A DNA stretch of 64,000 nt from an uncultured Croceitalea sp. (GCA_947494805.1 CANLWK010000001.1:1054001-1118000); one strand, 5' to 3'; shown: positions 1 through 10,233, counted from the first letter of the stretch. A program made the numbers and translations. The notes: a model not told the origin generated them from the sequence alone.

Positions 1-49
1 ACTTCATCATTACTACGACCCCTTTCCTAAAGTATTACACTATTCTTAA
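1..49 (+). CDS. 3' end of an upstream gene, probably the homocysteine-binding half of methionine synthase (partial)
   Basis: The first 49 bases are open in the frame that stops at the TAA of 47-49, giving the tail [15 protein letters not shown]. This stop overlaps the ATG of the next gene (TAATG), as in tightly coupled operon partners. The next gene encodes only the folate, cobalamin and activation modules of methionine synthase, so the likely neighbour is the separate homocysteine/zinc module. That identity is inferred from context; fifteen residues do not prove it. Confidence 0.4.
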   Translation, partial: LHHYYDPFPKVLHYS

Positions 50-2751
50 TGATTGCTACAGAACAAAAATATCTAAAGCTGAGTGGGTTAGAACCGCTAT
101 TGATTACACCCGAATCAAATTTTGTCAATGTTGGTGAGCGTACCAATGTGGCCGGTTCAAAAAAATTTCTTCGTCTGATTAAAGAAAATAACTATAATGA
201 GGCCCTTGACATAGCACGCCATCAAGTAGAAGGGGGAGCCCAGATCATAGATGTCAATATGGACGATGGGCTGATTGATGGCAAAGCGGCGATGGTCAAA
301 TTCTTGAACCTAATCGTTGCTGAACCTGATATTGCGCGTGTTCCGATAATGATTGATAGCTCAAAATGGGAAATCATTGAAGCCGGATTGCAGGTAGTTC
401 AGGGCAAATGTGTGGTCAATTCCATCAGTCTTAAAGAAGGCACTAAAGAGTTTATTAGACAAGCAAAGCTCATTAAACGTTATGGTGCAGCTGTAATAGT
501 CATGGCCTTTGATGAAGTAGGCCAGGCCGATAATTTAGACCGTCGTATTGAAATTGCTGACCGATCATACCGCATTTTGGTAGATGAAGTTGGTTTTCCT
601 CCTGAAGACATCATTTTTGATCTCAATATTTTTCCTGTTGCCACGGGGATGGATGAACACAGGCGCAACGCACTTGATTTTATCGAAGGTACGCGTTGGG
701 TTCGTGCTAATCTGCCACATTGTAGTGTTAGCGGTGGTGTCAGCAACGTGTCATTTTCATTTCGTGGAAACAATCCCGTTAGGGAAGCAATGCATTCAGT
801 GTTTTTGTATCATGCCATTAAAGCAGGTATGAATATGGGCATTGTAAACCCTGCATTGTTAGAGGTATATGATGATATACCTAAAGAGCTTTTAGAGCAC
901 GTTGAAGACGTTATTTTGAATCGTCGTGATGATGCTACAGAACGCTTACTTGAATTTGCTGAAACGGTTCAGGGTAAGGCGAAGGAAAGTAAGGTCGATT
1001 TGTCTTGGCGTCAAGAACCCTTGCAAGAACGTATAACCAGAGCGCTGGTAAAAGGCATTGACCAATATATAGTTGAAGATATTGAAGAAGCGCGACAACA
1101 GGCAGCCAAACCGTTAGAAGTCATCGAAGAGAATCTGATGACCGGTATGAACGTCGTTGGCGATTTGTTCGGTAGTGGAAAAATGTTTTTGCCCCAAGTG
1201 GTCAAATCGGCACGGGTAATGAAGAAAGCTGTGGCTTATTTGGAACCGTTCATTGAAGAAGAAAAAAAGAACAATGCAGACGCATCCACAGGAAGAACGG
1301 CCGGAAAAATACTGATGGCTACCGTTAAGGGTGATGTGCATGACATAGGTAAAAACATAGTTTCTGTAGTACTGGCCTGCAATAATTACGAGATTGTTGA
1401 TTTAGGGGTAATGGTACCACCTGAAAAAATCATCAACAAGGCTATCGAAGAACAGGTAGATGTAATTGGACTAAGTGGTTTGATAACACCCTCATTGGAT
1501 GAAATGGTATTTCTTGCCAAGGAGATGGAACGACAAGATTTTGAAGTTCCATTACTGATTGGTGGCGCCACAACGAGCAAGGCACACACGGCAGTCAAAA
1601 TTGATTCGGTCTATAGTCGAGCCGTAGTACATGTAAATGACGCCTCTAGAGCTGTTACCGTGGTTGGAGACCTGTTACAAAAAGAGACTTCAGCCCGTTA
1701 CAAAAAAGATATAAAATTAGATTATGAAAGTTTTCGTGATAAGTTTTTGAGCCGTACCAAACAAAAGACATATTTGACCCTACAAGAAGCCCGGGCGAAC
1801 AAATTGAGGATTGATTTTAGGGAAGAAGACATTTCGCTACCAAATGAGTTGGGTATACAGGTCCAAGAAGATTTTGATCTAAGGCAGTTGCAATCGTATA
1901 TCGACTGGACACCTTTCTTCAGGTCATGGGATTTGCACGGTCGATATCCTGATATATTGAGCGACCAAGTTGTTGGTCAGCAAGCCACGGAATTGTTTTC
2001 AGATGCACAACATATGCTGAAACAGATTTTTGAGGAAAGATGGCTCACGGGCAGAGCAGTTTTTGGGCTGTTTCCTGCGAACCAGATAAACAAAGACGAC
2101 ATAGAGGTTGTTGGGCAGATCCAAAGTCAAGAAGAGAAATTTATGTTCCGTACCCTTCGCCAACAACTTAAAAAACGTGATGGTGTACCTAATATCGCTT
2201 TGGCCGATTTCATTGCGCCAAAAGAAACAGAAATTCAAGATTATATGGGCTGTTTTTGTGTAACAGCTGGTTTCGGCACCCAAGAAAAAGCGGCTGAATT
2301 TGAGAAGAATCATGATGATTATAGTGCTATCATGATAAAGGCATTGGCAGATCGCTTGGCAGAGGCCTATGCAGAGTATTTACATAAAGAAGTACGAACC
2401 AACCATTGGGGTTATGCCAAAGAAGAAACTTTGAACAATGAGGCGTTGATTGATGAAAAATATCGCGGCATCCGCCCTGCTCCTGGGTATCCTGCATGTC
2501 CGGACCATTTGGAAAAATTGACTATTTGGAAACTGTTAGGGGTAGAAGAAAGAATAGGGGTGACGTTGACCGAAAGTTTAGCGATGTGGCCAGCAGCTAG
2601 CGTAAGCGGGTATTATTTCGGACACCCAAAGGCCAAGTATTTTGGTTTGGGTAAAATAAAGAAAGACCAAGTTGAAGACTTTGCAAAACGAAAGGCAATG
2701 CCTTTTGAAGAGGCAAAAAGGTGGCTAGCGCCAAACTTAGTTGATAGTTGA
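49..2751 (+). CDS. metH: Cobalamin-dependent methionine synthase, C-terminal part (folate, B12 and activation domains)
   Basis: Transfers the methyl group of 5-methyltetrahydrofolate via cobalamin to homocysteine in the cytoplasm. The 900 residues begin directly with the pterin-binding domain (about 1-290, with [14 protein letters not shown] near the start). The B12 cap follows (about 330-420), then the cobalamin domain with DVHDIG, in which His431 is the expected lower cobalt ligand, and the SAM-binding activation domain (about 600-895, with [12 protein letters not shown]). Full-length MetH of about 1,230 residues has an N-terminal homocysteine/zinc domain that is absent here, consistent with the split enzyme of many Bacteroidota. 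The ATG overlaps the upstream stop. metF lies downstream and makes the methyl donor. Confidence 0.95.
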   Translation: MIATEQKYLKLSGLEPLLITPESNFVNVGERTNVAGSKKFLRLIKENNYNEALDIARHQVEGGAQIIDVNMDDGLIDGKAAMVKFLNLIVAEPDIARVPIMIDSSKWEIIEAGLQVVQGKCVVNSISLKEGTKEFIRQAKLIKRYGAAVIVMAFDEVGQADNLDRRIEIADRSYRILVDEVGFPPEDIIFDLNIFPVATGMDEHRRNALDFIEGTRWVRANLPHCSVSGGVSNVSFSFRGNNPVREAMHSVFLYHAIKAGMNMGIVNPALLEVYDDIPKELLEHVEDVILNRRDDATERLLEFAETVQGKAKESKVDLSWRQEPLQERITRALVKGIDQYIVEDIEEARQQAAKPLEVIEENLMTGMNVVGDLFGSGKMFLPQVVKSARVMKKAVAYLEPFIEEEKKNNADASTGRTAGKILMATVKGDVHDIGKNIVSVVLACNNYEIVDLGVMVPPEKIINKAIEEQVDVIGLSGLITPSLDEMVFLAKEMERQDFEVPLLIGGATTSKAHTAVKIDSVYSRAVVHVNDASRAVTVVGDLLQKETSARYKKDIKLDYESFRDKFLSRTKQKTYLTLQEARANKLRIDFREEDISLPNELGIQVQEDFDLRQLQSYIDWTPFFRSWDLHGRYPDILSDQVVGQQATELFSDAQHMLKQIFEERWLTGRAVFGLFPANQINKDDIEVVGQIQSQEEKFMFRTLRQQLKKRDGVPNIALADFIAPKETEIQDYMGCFCVTAGFGTQEKAAEFEKNHDDYSAIMIKALADRLAEAYAEYLHKEVRTNHWGYAKEETLNNEALIDEKYRGIRPAPGYPACPDHLEKLTIWKLLGVEERIGVTLTESLAMWPAASVSGYYFGHPKAKYFGLGKIKKDQVEDFAKRKAMPFEEAKRWLAPNLVDS

Positions 2752-2773
2752 TCGTTTTTGGTAAATCTTCATT

Positions 2774-2925
2774 ATGGAATATACAGAATTAGATATTTGG
2801 AAAGAAGCTAGAAAATTGGTCAAAATGATGTACAACTTAAAACACGTAAAAAGTCATTGAATGGCTTCATCAACTACTATCTGAAAAAAGGGAACTATCA
2901 ACTATCAACCAACAACAAAAATTAA
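2774..2925 (+). pseudogene. Remnant of a four-helix-bundle (23S rRNA intervening-sequence-type) protein gene
   Basis: An ATG at 2774 opens a 28-codon frame beginning MEYTELDIWKEARKLVKMMY, which resembles the first helix of the S23/IVP four-helix-bundle family. It stops at 2858-2860. In another frame the same DNA continues as SLNGFINYYLKKGNYQLSTN up to a TAA at 2923-2925, which resembles the C-terminus of that family. The middle of the roughly 120-residue protein is missing and the two ends are out of frame. I read it as an internally deleted, frameshifted relic lying between metH and metF. The family match is from memory of its consensus. Confidence 0.55.
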
Positions 2926-2926
2926 A

Positions 2927-3880
2927 ATGAAAGTAACCGAACATATAAAAAAAGCGAAAGGGGAGACCCTCTTCAGTTTTGAGATCATACCACCGGTAAA
3001 GGGAAAGAGCATTCAAGAACTGTATGATAATATTGATCCTTTAATGGAGTTTAACCCACCATTTATAGATGTAACGACCTCACGTGAAGAATATGTTTAC
3101 ATTGACCGTGATGGTCTTTTGGACAAAAAATTGACGCGAATGCGTCCGGGAACGCTAGGTATTTGTGCCTCCATTACCCATAAGTACAATGTAGATACCG
3201 TACCTCATGTGCTTTGTGGAGGATTTACCAAAGAAGAAACAGAATACCTTTTGGTTGATTGTCACTATTTGGGCATTGACAATGTGATGGCACTTCGCGG
3301 AGATGCCATGCTTGAAGAAAAGTATTTTGAACCTACGCGGGGGGGGCACCCCTATGCCTCAAATTTGGTACAACAAATTCAAGAATTAAACTGTGGTAAT
3401 TATCTACATGAGGTTATTGAAACTGATAATTGCGCAGATTTCTGCATTGGTGTTGCTGGATATCCAGAAAAACATATGGAGGCCCCTTCTTTAAGATCAG
3501 ACCTAAAACGCTTGAAAGAAAAAGTAGATTTGGGTGCTGATTATGTGGTTACCCAGATGTTTTTTGACAATCAAAGATTCTTTGAATTTGTTGATGCTGC
3601 GCGAAAGATGGGTATTACTGTTCCAATAATACCAGGGATCAAACCTTTGGCCATTAAAAAGCACTTGCAATTACTACCACAGGTGTTTCGAGTGGATATA
3701 CCAGAAGATTTGGTCGATGCCGTAGAAAACTGTAAGAACAACAAAGAAGTACGCCAAGTTGGTGTTGAATGGTGTATTCAACAATCAAAAGAATTAAAAG
3801 CATCTGGGGTACCCGTTTTGCATTATTATAGCATGGGCAAGTCAGACAATATAAAGGCCATAGCAAGAGAAATCTTTTAA
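2927..3880 (+). CDS. metF: 5,10-methylenetetrahydrofolate reductase
   Basis: Reduces methylenetetrahydrofolate to 5-methyltetrahydrofolate with FAD, supplying the methyl donor for the adjacent methionine synthase. The 317 residues form one TIM-barrel domain of the usual bacterial length. FSFEIIPPVKG near residue 17 is the family's N-terminal strand. LRGD at about 124 and GADYVVTQMFFDN at about 204 match the flavin and folate pocket segments, and PIIPGIKPL at about 235 is also typical. The start is an ATG one base after the stop of the upstream pseudogene remnant. It shares a strand and a pathway with metH, so co-transcription is likely. Confidence 0.95.
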   Translation: MKVTEHIKKAKGETLFSFEIIPPVKGKSIQELYDNIDPLMEFNPPFIDVTTSREEYVYIDRDGLLDKKLTRMRPGTLGICASITHKYNVDTVPHVLCGGFTKEETEYLLVDCHYLGIDNVMALRGDAMLEEKYFEPTRGGHPYASNLVQQIQELNCGNYLHEVIETDNCADFCIGVAGYPEKHMEAPSLRSDLKRLKEKVDLGADYVVTQMFFDNQRFFEFVDAARKMGITVPIIPGIKPLAIKKHLQLLPQVFRVDIPEDLVDAVENCKNNKEVRQVGVEWCIQQSKELKASGVPVLHYYSMGKSDNIKAIAREIF

Positions 3881-3977
3881 TTGGGTTGTACAACCAAGCC
3901 GTATTTTTCATTTTTCTTACATCCAACGTTCAACATATTATTTCGTACGTCAGACTTCATACGTACCTTTGTCACCA

Positions 3978-5075
3978 ATGAAATGGTTATTCAGTGCCCT
4001 TCTCTTATGTCTTGTCTTTGTTGGGTTTTCACAATCGAAAGACAGCACCAAATATATTTTTGATTTAAGCCAGTTCCATGGCTCGATACTTTTGCACAAT
4101 CCGGATATTTCACATTTGATTTCTGCGCATCCGGCCGGACTAATTCTTGGGTTCAACCGAAAACGGTTCGGTGAAGAGGCCTGGGAAGCTGAATATGGTT
4201 ATCCTGATACCGGGTTTTCGTTTGTGTATCAAGATATGCGCAATGCTACCCTAGGTCAGCACTATGGTTTTTACGCCCACTATAATTTTTACTTTTTTAA
4301 AAGAAATTTGCAGTTTCGTATAGGACAGGGCATTGCTTATAATACCGATCCATACGATAAGAACACAAATTTTCGTAACAATGCCTATGGCTCTCATTTT
4401 TTATCATCAACCCTGTTGATGCTCAACTATCATAAAGAAAACCTTATCGCGGGCTTCGGGGTAAAAGCAGGACTCTCCCTAATTCATTATTCAAACGCCA
4501 ATTTTAAAGCACCCAATACATCAACGAACACGGCGGCTATAAACTTTGGGTTGACCTATGATTTAAATAAAGATCAGATTGTTGACTATGTACCAAAGCA
4601 ACCTACCGAAAAGATAAGAGAACCTATAAGGTATAATTTGGTTCTTCGAGGCGGAGTTAACGAAAGCGATGTTATTGGTTCAGGACAGTATGGATTTGCT
4701 ATATTTTCGGCTTATGCCGATAAAAAAATGGGCCGTAAAAGTGCACTTCAATTGGGTACGGATGCATTTTTTTCGAATTTTTTAAAAGAACTGATTCGAT
4801 TTCAATCAATTGCTTTTCCTGAGATGGATGTTGCCCCCGACACCGATTTTAAAAGAGTAGGATTTTTTATAGGTCATGAACTGTTCATTAATAAAATGAG
4901 TGTGTTGACCCAGTTGGGGTACTATGTGTATTATCCCTTTGATTTTGAAGGTAGAGTCTACAATAGGGTAGGTTTGAAACGTTATTTTGGTGATAAGGTC
5001 TTTGGTAGCCTTACCCTGAAATCGCATGGCGCAGCAGCGGAAGCATTGGAATTTGGGATAGGAATACGACTTTAG
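3978..5075 (+). CDS. PagL-like lipid A deacylase / acyloxyacyl hydrolase family outer-membrane protein
   Basis: A secreted beta-barrel protein of about 365 residues. The ATG at 3978 opens a clear signal peptide (MKWLFSALLLCLVFVGFSQS); the frame could also begin at a TTG at 3969. The central segment LIHYSNANFKAPN carries His170 and Ser172 in the H-x-S-N arrangement of the PagL 3-O-deacylase active site. The C-terminus LEFGIGIRL has the alternating aromatic pattern of an outer-membrane strand. PagL enzymes remove the 3-O acyl chain of lipid A. The protein is twice the length of Pseudomonas PagL, so the substrate is uncertain. Confidence 0.7.
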   Translation: MKWLFSALLLCLVFVGFSQSKDSTKYIFDLSQFHGSILLHNPDISHLISAHPAGLILGFNRKRFGEEAWEAEYGYPDTGFSFVYQDMRNATLGQHYGFYAHYNFYFFKRNLQFRIGQGIAYNTDPYDKNTNFRNNAYGSHFLSSTLLMLNYHKENLIAGFGVKAGLSLIHYSNANFKAPNTSTNTAAINFGLTYDLNKDQIVDYVPKQPTEKIREPIRYNLVLRGGVNESDVIGSGQYGFAIFSAYADKKMGRKSALQLGTDAFFSNFLKELIRFQSIAFPEMDVAPDTDFKRVGFFIGHELFINKMSVLTQLGYYVYYPFDFEGRVYNRVGLKRYFGDKVFGSLTLKSHGAAAEALEFGIGIRL

Positions 5076-5082
5076 ATTAAAG

Positions 5083-5880
5083 ATGATGTCAAGAGTTTTA
5101 AATATTGGTACAAGGTTTACATCAAGTGGTATTGCCCCACTGCTATGGTGTCTTTTGCTGCTATTGTGCGCTTGCAATGGCGAGAACGCGCCTGACTGTT
5201 TTCAAAATGCAGGGGACCTGGTCCGTCAAGAAATACAGTTGCCTGAATTTACAAGTATCACAGTTTTTGAAAACGTAAACCTGGTGCTAAGGCAAGGTGA
5301 TACGCAGCAAGTGGAACTAGAATCTGGTGAGTTTTTGATCAATGATGTTTCGGCCATCGTTGAAGGTGAAAGGCTAATCTTAAAAAATGAAAATGGTTGT
5401 AATCTTTTCAGGGAATATGGATTGACAACGGTCTACGTGACCTCGCCCAATCTTACAGAGATTAGAAGTAGTACGGGATTATTGATATCAAGTGATGGCG
5501 TGCTCAATTACCCAAGTCTTAGTTTACTGTCTGAGAGCTTTACTGATTCAGAAGCTGAAACCACCGATGGTTCTTTTGATTTAGAGGTCAATGCAGAGAA
5601 TGTGCAAATTACAACCAATGGAATTGCGTTTTTCAAACTTCGAGGTACAACAACTAATTTGAACATTGGTATCGCAGCAGGTGATTCCCGCGTTGAAGCG
5701 GAGGATTTGGTTGCCAATACCATAACTTTAAACCATAGGGGCTCCAATGATGTTTTTGTGAATCCGCAAGAACGTATTAGTGGAACTATTCGAGGGTACG
5801 GTGATGTTATCAGTGTGAATAGGCCAACGGAAGTTGAGGTAGAAGAATTGTTCAACGGACGTCTAATTTTTAGGGAGTAA
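5083..5880 (+). CDS. GIN domain (DUF2807) lipoprotein
   Basis: A 265-residue protein with an N-terminal hydrophobic stretch ending in the lipobox LCAC, so Cys31 would be lipidated. The remainder (about 55-260) is rich in short beta strands, Asn, Gly and Val in the repetitive pattern of the GIN/DUF2807 parallel beta-helix (FTSITVFENVNLVLRQGDTQ at its start). The family is abundant in Bacteroidota and has no proven enzymatic role; adhesion has been suggested. It starts seven bases after the PagL-like gene, so the two are probably one transcript. Two other GIN proteins occur at 19538 and 37831. Confidence 0.75.
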   Translation: MMSRVLNIGTRFTSSGIAPLLWCLLLLLCACNGENAPDCFQNAGDLVRQEIQLPEFTSITVFENVNLVLRQGDTQQVELESGEFLINDVSAIVEGERLILKNENGCNLFREYGLTTVYVTSPNLTEIRSSTGLLISSDGVLNYPSLSLLSESFTDSEAETTDGSFDLEVNAENVQITTNGIAFFKLRGTTTNLNIGIAAGDSRVEAEDLVANTITLNHRGSNDVFVNPQERISGTIRGYGDVISVNRPTEVEVEELFNGRLIFRE

Positions 5881-5989
5881 GAGCATTTGGAAATCTTTTT
5901 TTCTGCAATTATGACAGGGACCTTATAACCATTGGAGCTATTTGAGATCTAAACTGATTTCTCATTACATTCGAGTTGACATAAGAGAC

Positions 5990-7054
5990 ATGATATCGTA
6001 TATCAAAAAGCTTTTTTCATTCAAATCGCAAATCAAATCGTATGAAGATTTGAACGGAGTTGAACTGGCTGATGCTATTTTTAATAATCTTATTGTTGAA
6101 AAAAGGGTGCCAAGTTTATCTGTGACCATATTGCACAAGGGGCAAGCAGTTTTACAAAAAGGTTATGGATACGCTGATTTAGAAAAGGGTCTTAAGATAA
6201 AACCAAAAGATACCGTATATCGAATTGCAAGTGTGTCAAAGTGCATCACTGGTTTGGCCTTTGGTAAAATGGTTGAAGACGGAATTGTAGGTTTTGATGA
6301 TTCTTTTTATAAATACGTACCTGATTATCCAAAGAAAAAATACGATTTTACCTTAAGGCAGTTAGCAGGGCATTCTGCTGGAATACGTGGATATCGTGGT
6401 AAGGAGTTTGCTTTAAATCAACCATTCACAATCAAAGACAGTACTACGGTCTTTAAAAATGACCCGTTGGTTTTTGAACCCAACAAAGGTTACTTATACA
6501 ACAGTTTTGACTTTGTGTTACTTTCTTTGGCCATGCAAGTAGCTTGTGGAGTACCCTTTGAAGACTACGTTCAAAATCAAGTGCTTGAACCTTTAGGCCT
6601 CCAAAACACTTACGTACCCGATTCAGAGACTTTTGAAAATTCAGTGCAATTTTATACAAAAACGGCTACACTATTTAAAACGGCCATTGACGTAAACAAT
6701 TATTACAAATTAGCCGGAGGAGGCTATTTATCTACAAGTACTGACATAGCTAAGTTCGGACAGGCCGTTTTAGGGCAAAAACTACTTCAGCCAGAAACTT
6801 ATGATGAACTTCTGACAGCACAAACCATTAAGGAAAGGTCAACCTATTATGGCTTAGGTTTTCAAGTTAGCCAAGACAACATGGGCAATCATTTTGTGGG
6901 GCATGTGGGTAACAGTGTTGGGGCATATACGAATTTCTTCGTGTATCCTGACTCCCAATTGGTCATTTCAATTTTAATCAATTGTACAGATCCTAAAGTG
7001 CAGACAGAGCTGGATATGGCCATTACGGCGTTAAACAATTTGTACGACTCATAA
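5990..7054 (+). CDS. Serine hydrolase, beta-lactamase/LACTB-like family
   Basis: A penicillin-binding-protein-like hydrolase of 354 residues from the ATG at 5990. A TTG at 5942 would add 16 residues of poor character. The catalytic SxxK is SVSK at residues 81-84. The KTG-equivalent is HVG at 305-307. The second motif reads YNS where class C enzymes have YSN, which is closer to the YST of LACTB-type peptidases. No convincing signal peptide is seen. Substrates in this family range from peptides to esters, and the sequence does not say which applies here. Confidence 0.8.
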   Translation: MISYIKKLFSFKSQIKSYEDLNGVELADAIFNNLIVEKRVPSLSVTILHKGQAVLQKGYGYADLEKGLKIKPKDTVYRIASVSKCITGLAFGKMVEDGIVGFDDSFYKYVPDYPKKKYDFTLRQLAGHSAGIRGYRGKEFALNQPFTIKDSTTVFKNDPLVFEPNKGYLYNSFDFVLLSLAMQVACGVPFEDYVQNQVLEPLGLQNTYVPDSETFENSVQFYTKTATLFKTAIDVNNYYKLAGGGYLSTSTDIAKFGQAVLGQKLLQPETYDELLTAQTIKERSTYYGLGFQVSQDNMGNHFVGHVGNSVGAYTNFFVYPDSQLVISILINCTDPKVQTELDMAITALNNLYDS

Positions 7055-7086
7055 TTTTTAATGAACTTTCTATCAAAATAGTTGAA

Positions 7087-7785
7087 GTGCTTAAACGGTA
7101 TACTTTCTTATCCCTATGTTTTCTTTTTGCCGTTCTGCGGATTTCGGCCCAGACGGTAACGGATTCAATTAACATGAAGTGGCTCAGTTTAGGTGATACC
7201 AATGAATTGAGTGTCAAAGAATGGAAGAAATTCAAATACTTTGAAAGCCAATTAGAAGATTCCAATTTTTCAAAACAAAAACAAGCTGAACAGCTTACGT
7301 CTTACGCCAAAGATTCTTTAAAGATACTGACCGTCAAATTGGTGGCTATTAAAGTTTTGGACGATAAAAACCTGCTTGACCGTGATATCGCGAAAAATAC
7401 GGCCTACTATGTTGATTTATTACAAGAACTGAAAGAAAGTAGTTTAAATCCCGAGGCATATCTCTTTTTAGAAAACAAAGTAATTCTTTTTAGGCAAGAT
7501 GAACTAGAACAAAGTTTGGGGTTGAGTAAATGGATGAATGCTGGTCTTGGTGTTTTGGCATTAGTGTTAACTTTTGTTCTTGTTAAGAGAAACCGCAATA
7601 AAACAAGGGCCATTCAAGAATTGAGCAGACAAGAAAATACCATACGAACCCTGATTGAACAGGGCAAGACCAATAAAGAGATTGCAAGTGAACTTTTTAT
7701 TAGTTTGAGCACCGTAAAGACCCATATCACCAATATTTACAGTAAACTGAATGTTTCGAATCGTCAAGAGCTACTTCAAAGATAG
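7087..7785 (+). CDS. Membrane-tethered LuxR-type transcriptional regulator
   Basis: A 232-residue protein with a GTG start and a hydrophobic signal or anchor (residues 4-21). An extracytoplasmic helical region of about 125 residues follows, then a transmembrane helix at about 150-168 and a basic stop-transfer (KRNRNK). The C-terminal LuxR helix-turn-helix at about 185-232 reads LIEQGKTNKEIASELFISLS then TVKTHITNIYSKL. No receiver or kinase domain is present, so it looks like a one-component sensor that keeps its DNA-binding domain at the inner membrane. The adjacent beta-barrel receptor gene is a plausible target or partner; that is inference. Confidence 0.75.
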   Translation: MLKRYTFLSLCFLFAVLRISAQTVTDSINMKWLSLGDTNELSVKEWKKFKYFESQLEDSNFSKQKQAEQLTSYAKDSLKILTVKLVAIKVLDDKNLLDRDIAKNTAYYVDLLQELKESSLNPEAYLFLENKVILFRQDELEQSLGLSKWMNAGLGVLALVLTFVLVKRNRNKTRAIQELSRQENTIRTLIEQGKTNKEIASELFISLSTVKTHITNIYSKLNVSNRQELLQR

Positions 7786-7845
7786 TAATGATTCATAGGG
7801 GTACTAGTACCTAATTCAGACTACTTTTTCTATTTTTTTAAGCAA

Positions 7846-10206
7846 TTGGGCAAGTACTTTGTTTCAAAATTTAACGTATTGAAACAGATTGCTTTCTTAT
7901 CATTTTTTGTCATTTCAAGAATACTGTTTGGTCAAGAATCAACTGCGGTTTCAGGTACCGTCACCACGGTTGATGGACGGGCCATACCTATTGCAGATGT
8001 ATTGCTGTACGATGTTTCAAAAGAATCTATTGTACAGTATTGTACTATAATCGATGGTGTTTTTCAAATGACCGATATAATACCTGACACATATTACTTA
8101 AGTATATCAGCGATTGGGTATGAGACCTACACAAAAAAAATTGGCGTGTCAAAAAACCTGAGCCTTGAAATAGTTCTGAAAGAATCGGTAATGGTCCTTT
8201 CAGAGGTTGAGGTCGTGGCGGCCAAATCACCGATTAGCAACCAAAACGGCAACCTTAAGGTAAACATGCAACACCCGGTTTTCTCTTCCATCGCAGATCC
8301 AATAGAGGTGTTAATGAAATTGCCAAATGTTCAAGTTGCTCCCGACCGGGAATCAATTTCGGTCATAAATAAAGGAAACCCCTTAATTTACTTGGGCAAT
8401 CAACGCATTGGCTTTGAAGAGTTTTTAGGGCTTGCTGTGGAAGCTATCGAGAGTATTGAGCTCATCAACAACCCGTCGGTCAAATACGAAGCAGAGGGTA
8501 GGGCGGTGCTGTTGGTTCGTTTAAAAAAAACCGTAAAAAGGACTTCTGAACTGAGTATAAGTCAAACAGCTTCCTTTAAAAGAAACTACAACAATTACAT
8601 ACTTTCAAATGGAAGTTTTTCAAATGGAAAATGGAATATCAGAGGAAATCTGGGCTTTAACGACCTAGGTTTTTGGGAAAGCAATACCTTCGAATTTACC
8701 ATCCCTTCAGCAGGTATATTCTCAGATTATTTTGTGTTGATTCCCCGCAACAATAGAAAGCAATTAAATGCTGGATTGGGATTCTACCATCCGTTGAAGA
8801 ACGATGATTACTTCTCTTTCAATACTACAATTCGATTACAGTCTGATGACGCCCCTATAGAAACGGATACTTTTCTACGGAATGGAACAATCGAAGATAA
8901 TATCATAACGGATACCTCAAATGATGGAGGAAAAGATTATTGGAGTGCGAACTTCAACTACAATAAAGAACTAGGTAAATCTATTAGTGTATATACCGGG
9001 CTTCAGTACACCAAGTTTATGCAAGACCAGAATGCTGAAATTTCGAATAGTTTTAATGGGGAAAGATTTTTACTGGACCAAATACGACTGCAAGACTACA
9101 AAATTGGTTCTTTGGCTTTTCGAGTTGATTTTACCTATAAAATATCTAAAACAATGACCTGGGAGTTTGGCGCCAATTTAACTGAGGCAAGAGCTGATTC
9201 CTTTACAAGAATCCAAAATTTGGATCAAAACCAAGAAACCATTTTTGATTTTGATTATGAAGAACAATTGTATTCTGGTTATTCCAATTTTTCCGGAAGT
9301 ATGGCAAAAAAGGTAGATTTTAACCTTGGGTTTCGAACGGAATACAACAAGGTTTTAGGTGAGTTAAAGAACGAAGAAGAAGCCCTGCTCAAGCGCGCGA
9401 ACACCTGGTTTTTTCCTAAAGCGGCAATCACCACAAAACTTGATAGTGTAAAGACCATTTCAATGAACTATGCCAGAACGATATCTAGACCAAATTATTC
9501 ACGAACAAGTACCATTACCACTTTTATCAACCCTTTTTTAGAAGGTGCCAACAACGTAAATCTGTTACCTGCCCTAACCGATGAGTTATCAGCCAATCTA
9601 CAATGGAAGAATAAATCGTTGACATTGGGCCTTTATAAGACCGATAATCCCCGGTACTTCACCATCGATTACGAACTAGGGGCAGAATTTGCAGAACTGT
9701 CTTTGGTGAACTTAGAAGAAGAATTGGGCTACTATGTTACGGCCACCTTACCTTTTTCATACAAAAAATGGACTTCAACAAATACGGTTAGCCTTACCTA
9801 TAATAAAATGCGGGATTCCAATGCACGTTTGGGCAGCACTCGACCCTATTTATATGTTTATTCAAGTCAGCAATTTAAAATAGGCGAAAGCACGACCTTG
9901 GCATTTGGTGGTTGGGCCCTGACCAAACGACGGGAAGGAATTTTTAAACGGAATGGTTTGTTGGTTTTGGAAGCTTCTATCAATACAAAACTGTTTAAAA
10001 AGTTAGATGCTTCTTTGCGTTTGAACGACATTACCCGTGCCATGAATTTTCGAGATCAATATGCCATTAATGGGGTCGAAGCTGATGGTACTTTTTTCGC
10101 TGATGCCCGAGAGATTGCAATCTCGTTAAAATATAAATTTGGACGTAACGCATCAAATACGTTTAAGAATAAAAATGTAGATGAAAACTTAAATCGAATT
10201 CGATAA
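7846..10206 (+). CDS. TonB-dependent-receptor-like outer-membrane beta-barrel protein with carboxypeptidase-like regulatory domain
   Basis: A 786-residue outer-membrane protein with a TTG start and a signal peptide ending near FGQ (about residue 29). Residues 33-110 form a CarboxypepD_reg-like beta sandwich (SGTVTTVDGRAIPIADVLLY). Residues 115-225 resemble a plug (VSVINKGNPLIYLGNQRIGF, NPSVKYEAEGRAVL). The rest is a barrel of the outer-membrane beta-barrel type seen in Bacteroidota (SMNYARTISRPNYSR), ending in YKFGRN plus a short tail. It lacks SusC-type length and no SusD gene follows, so a glycan utilisation locus is unlikely. The ligand is unknown. Confidence 0.8.
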   Translation: MGKYFVSKFNVLKQIAFLSFFVISRILFGQESTAVSGTVTTVDGRAIPIADVLLYDVSKESIVQYCTIIDGVFQMTDIIPDTYYLSISAIGYETYTKKIGVSKNLSLEIVLKESVMVLSEVEVVAAKSPISNQNGNLKVNMQHPVFSSIADPIEVLMKLPNVQVAPDRESISVINKGNPLIYLGNQRIGFEEFLGLAVEAIESIELINNPSVKYEAEGRAVLLVRLKKTVKRTSELSISQTASFKRNYNNYILSNGSFSNGKWNIRGNLGFNDLGFWESNTFEFTIPSAGIFSDYFVLIPRNNRKQLNAGLGFYHPLKNDDYFSFNTTIRLQSDDAPIETDTFLRNGTIEDNIITDTSNDGGKDYWSANFNYNKELGKSISVYTGLQYTKFMQDQNAEISNSFNGERFLLDQIRLQDYKIGSLAFRVDFTYKISKTMTWEFGANLTEARADSFTRIQNLDQNQETIFDFDYEEQLYSGYSNFSGSMAKKVDFNLGFRTEYNKVLGELKNEEEALLKRANTWFFPKAAITTKLDSVKTISMNYARTISRPNYSRTSTITTFINPFLEGANNVNLLPALTDELSANLQWKNKSLTLGLYKTDNPRYFTIDYELGAEFAELSLVNLEEELGYYVTATLPFSYKKWTSTNTVSLTYNKMRDSNARLGSTRPYLYVYSSQQFKIGESTTLAFGGWALTKRREGIFKRNGLLVLEASINTKLFKKLDASLRLNDITRAMNFRDQYAINGVEADGTFFADAREIAISLKYKFGRNASNTFKNKNVDENLNRIR

Positions 10207-10233
10207 ATGTTCAAAGTCATTCTTAAACTTTTC

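Noticed and set aside
49-2751. metH as a truncated or frameshifted pseudogene because the homocysteine domain is missing
   Set aside because: The start overlaps an upstream stop and all remaining domains are intact, which fits the split enzyme rather than decay.
2752-2926. SAM riboswitch between metH and metF
   Set aside because: No conserved SAM-I or SAM-II core is visible; the interval is explained by the four-helix-bundle remnant.
3884-3895. Palindrome GGTTGTACAACC after metF as a terminator
   Set aside because: The stem is only six bases and the T-run is displaced, so it is too weak to call.
3881-4063. 60-codon frame after metF that overlaps the PagL-like gene start
   Set aside because: It overlaps the signal peptide of a better gene and has poor composition.
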